Source: Alphaproteobacteria bacterium | Lineage (GTDB): Bacteria > Pseudomonadota > Alphaproteobacteria > Rickettsiales > UBA1997 | Direction: 5' to 3' | NCBI GenBank assembly: GCA_030835905.1 | Contig: JAURQX010000044.1 | Coordinates: 1 to 34,840 of the forward strand | DNA length: 34,840 bases | Shown here: positions 33,593-34,840 of the stretch, piece by piece | Numbering within the stretch: the stretch's first letter is position 1 | Layout of the letters: each line of letters opens with the position of its first letter | Made by a program: the position numbers and the translations under genes | The notes under the pieces: model-generated | What the model was told of the DNA's origin: nothing | The model's database searches: none | Seen by the model: only the letters and a program-made list of their open reading frames with translations

Positions 33593-33644
33593 GGCACTGC
33601 TAACAAAGGTTATTTATGCTCTGAGTAATATGTTAAAATTAAAA

Positions 33645-33751
33645 TAATACCAAACTTCATCTTTAATGATACATTTGGATAAAGAATTTTTGAGGATTAA
33701 ATTTAAAAGACAAAGTCCAAATGTATCAATTAAAGATGAATTTTGGTATTA
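33645..33751. repeat. Palindromic mini-element, family B, short copy overlapping a stop codon
   Basis: The 107-bp inverted repeat has left arm TAATACCAAACTTCATCTTT and right arm AAAGATGAATTTTGGTATTA. It matches the reverse complement of the copy at 13367-13531 but lacks about 59 central nt, including the GTGTATACCCTGATACAC hairpin. Its last three bases (33749-33751) are the stop codon of the Cys-rich secreted protein gene. Confidence 0.85.
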
Positions 33752-34669
33752 CTGATTAGGTAAAATTTGTATTATCTTCTTTTGATCAGTAATTTCAGCA
33801 TCAGTTTTTACTTGATTATCTTGGCTAGAATCAACTGGCTGGACATTATTTTCAACAGTTTCGCTAGATTTTTGCTTTTTTTGATTGGAAATAATTTTTT
33901 GCATAAAAATCTCAGGAATTGCTGAATTATTTTTAGGATTTTTATCTCCTTCATTATCCTTAGCAACATCTAATTGAATTGATTTATCAACAATATCAAC
34001 CAAGCTATGTTTTGAACTATTAACCTCAGAAGCTGGCACTGGTTGATCTAAAATCATAACTGTTGAAAACTGCACATCTTGAACTACTGGCTTTTTATTA
34101 TAGTAAATTTTTTCTACTTGATTACTATTGCCATCGCTAATGATATTTTTACTTTTAGCTCCATAAAAACTTGCAACATTATTATTGGCACTTATCTGTC
34201 TGCCATCAGTATTATCAACTCCTGAACCATCCATATTTTGAGCATTTTGCGGCTGTTGATTATCGAGAGGAATATTATAGGGATCAATTAGTTTTTTGAT
34301 AATTTCATTAACCAAAGCTTCTCTTTGTGTTTTTCTAATCTCTTCACCCTCTTTGGATTCAAGCTCTTTGATCCTAATTTTTTCTAGATTAATTTGCTGG
34401 TATTCTTGATGAGAAATACATTTTTCTTGATATGAACAGCTGTCTTTTCCACAATCGCAACCATAAGTTAAAGCCATTGAGCAGAAATTAAAATTACCAA
34501 ATTGCGATTCACAGCTATCAACACATCCATTGCCAAATCTGCGCCATACACCCTTTGACTCAACACATTCTTCTCTTTGATCAAAAGTTGTCGGACGAAT
34601 ATTTTGCGCAAAAGCTAGGTTAACGATATCAATAAAAAACAGAAAAATTATTAAGTTTTTTATTTTCAT
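33749..34669 (-). CDS. Secreted Cys-rich protein, unknown function
   Basis: The 306-residue protein has a cleavable signal peptide (basic start, hydrophobic LIIFLFFIDIVNLAFAQ, probable cut after AFA near residue 21). A compact domain of about 55 residues (roughly 33-90) contains eight Cys (EECVESKGVWRRFGNGC, DSC, NFC, YGCDC, DSC, EKC), likely four disulfides. The remainder is polar, Asn/Gln/Lys-rich and low in complexity with a probable coiled coil (IRIKELESKEGEEIRKTQREAL). I do not recognise a named family. The gene lies between two direct copies of palindromic family C, and its stop codon lies in a family B terminus. A periplasmic or surface location is inferred. Confidence 0.72.
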   Translation of the reverse strand: MKIKNLIIFLFFIDIVNLAFAQNIRPTTFDQREECVESKGVWRRFGNGCVDSCESQFGNFNFCSMALTYGCDCGKDSCSYQEKCISHQEYQQINLEKIRIKELESKEGEEIRKTQREALVNEIIKKLIDPYNIPLDNQQPQNAQNMDGSGVDNTDGRQISANNNVASFYGAKSKNIISDGNSNQVEKIYYNKKPVVQDVQFSTVMILDQPVPASEVNSSKHSLVDIVDKSIQLDVAKDNEGDKNPKNNSAIPEIFMQKIISNQKKQKSSETVENNVQPVDSSQDNQVKTDAEITDQKKIIQILPNQ

Positions 34670-34700
34670 TAAATAATTAAGATTAATATAGCTCTAGGCT

Positions 34701-34840
34701 TAGACACTGTTAACTAATTATTTTGTTTTAGTTTTTGAGATAGTTTTTAGCGATTTTTTTGCAAAATTTTTAAAAATATCAGGTCATATTTTGAAAAATT
34801 TTACAAAAAAAAGAGCAAAAACTAGCCAAAATAATAAAAT
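34701..34840. repeat. Palindromic mini-element, family C, copy 2 (cut by the window end)
   Basis: It begins TAGACACTGTTAACTAATTA and continues essentially identical to 33449-33567 of copy 1. The window ends before the right terminus. Same orientation as copy 1, so the two are direct repeats about 1.27 kb apart enclosing the secreted Cys-rich protein gene. Confidence 0.88.

Noticed and set aside
33429-33604. CRISPR-like repeats near ftsK
   Set aside because: Repeats are two inverted termini of one palindromic element plus one partial terminus, without regular spacers.

Overview
The window looks like the chromosome of an AT-rich, host-associated alphaproteobacterium, most plausibly of the Rickettsiales or Holosporales type. 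The evidence is: (i) a circularly permuted two-piece tmRNA gene followed by an alphaproteobacterial-type SspB; (ii) a valyl-tRNA synthetase with the archaeal-like signature known from Rickettsia; (iii) nuoABC, tolQ, ftsK, mlaF and a PleC/DivJ-like regulator; (iv) eukaryote-like effector candidates (ankyrin, F-box plus LRR); (v) many intergenic palindromic mini-elements. I cannot name a genus from sequence alone.

Layout. 1-140: palindromic repeat. 227-8963 (minus): probable seven-gene operon dnaX > response regulator > ABC ATPase > folD > YfgM-like > bamB > valS. 9087-9174 (plus): 4.5S/SRP RNA, then pncC. 9690-11739 (minus): nuoA-nuoB-nuoC and a small membrane protein. 11971-13335 (plus): dapA and the split ssrA. 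13642-20456 (plus): tight cluster sspB-plsY-pyrF-murE and a roughly 1182-residue fused flavin/iron-sulfur oxidoreductase. 20458-22892 (minus): two candidate host-directed proteins. 23290-25597 (minus): gap, a 60-residue small protein, a family 2 glycosyltransferase. 25695-27255 (plus): DsbA-like protein and mlaF. 27421-30133 (plus): three tandem paralogous proteins joining a type IV prepilin N-terminus to a LamG-like domain. 30302-33397 (minus): tolQ and ftsK. 33749-34669 (minus): a secreted Cys-rich protein lying between two nearly identical palindromic mini-elements.

Functional themes. Cell envelope: dapA and murE (meso-DAP peptidoglycan), plsY, bamB/YfgM-like, mlaF, tolQ, ftsK, DsbA-like, glycosyltransferase. 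Ribosome rescue and proteolysis: tmRNA and its adaptor SspB are neighbours, and the tag carries a duplicated ANDNF adaptor motif and ends in AFA. Host interaction: ankyrin protein with an NLS-like patch, F-box/LRR protein, LamG-pilins, secreted Cys-rich protein.

The strongest candidates for something undescribed are the tandem LamG-prepilins, the F-box/LRR plus ankyrin pair, the doubled-motif tmRNA tag beside sspB, and the palindromic mini-element families, whose ends supply the stop codons of two genes. No rRNA, tRNA, CRISPR array or transposase gene was seen.
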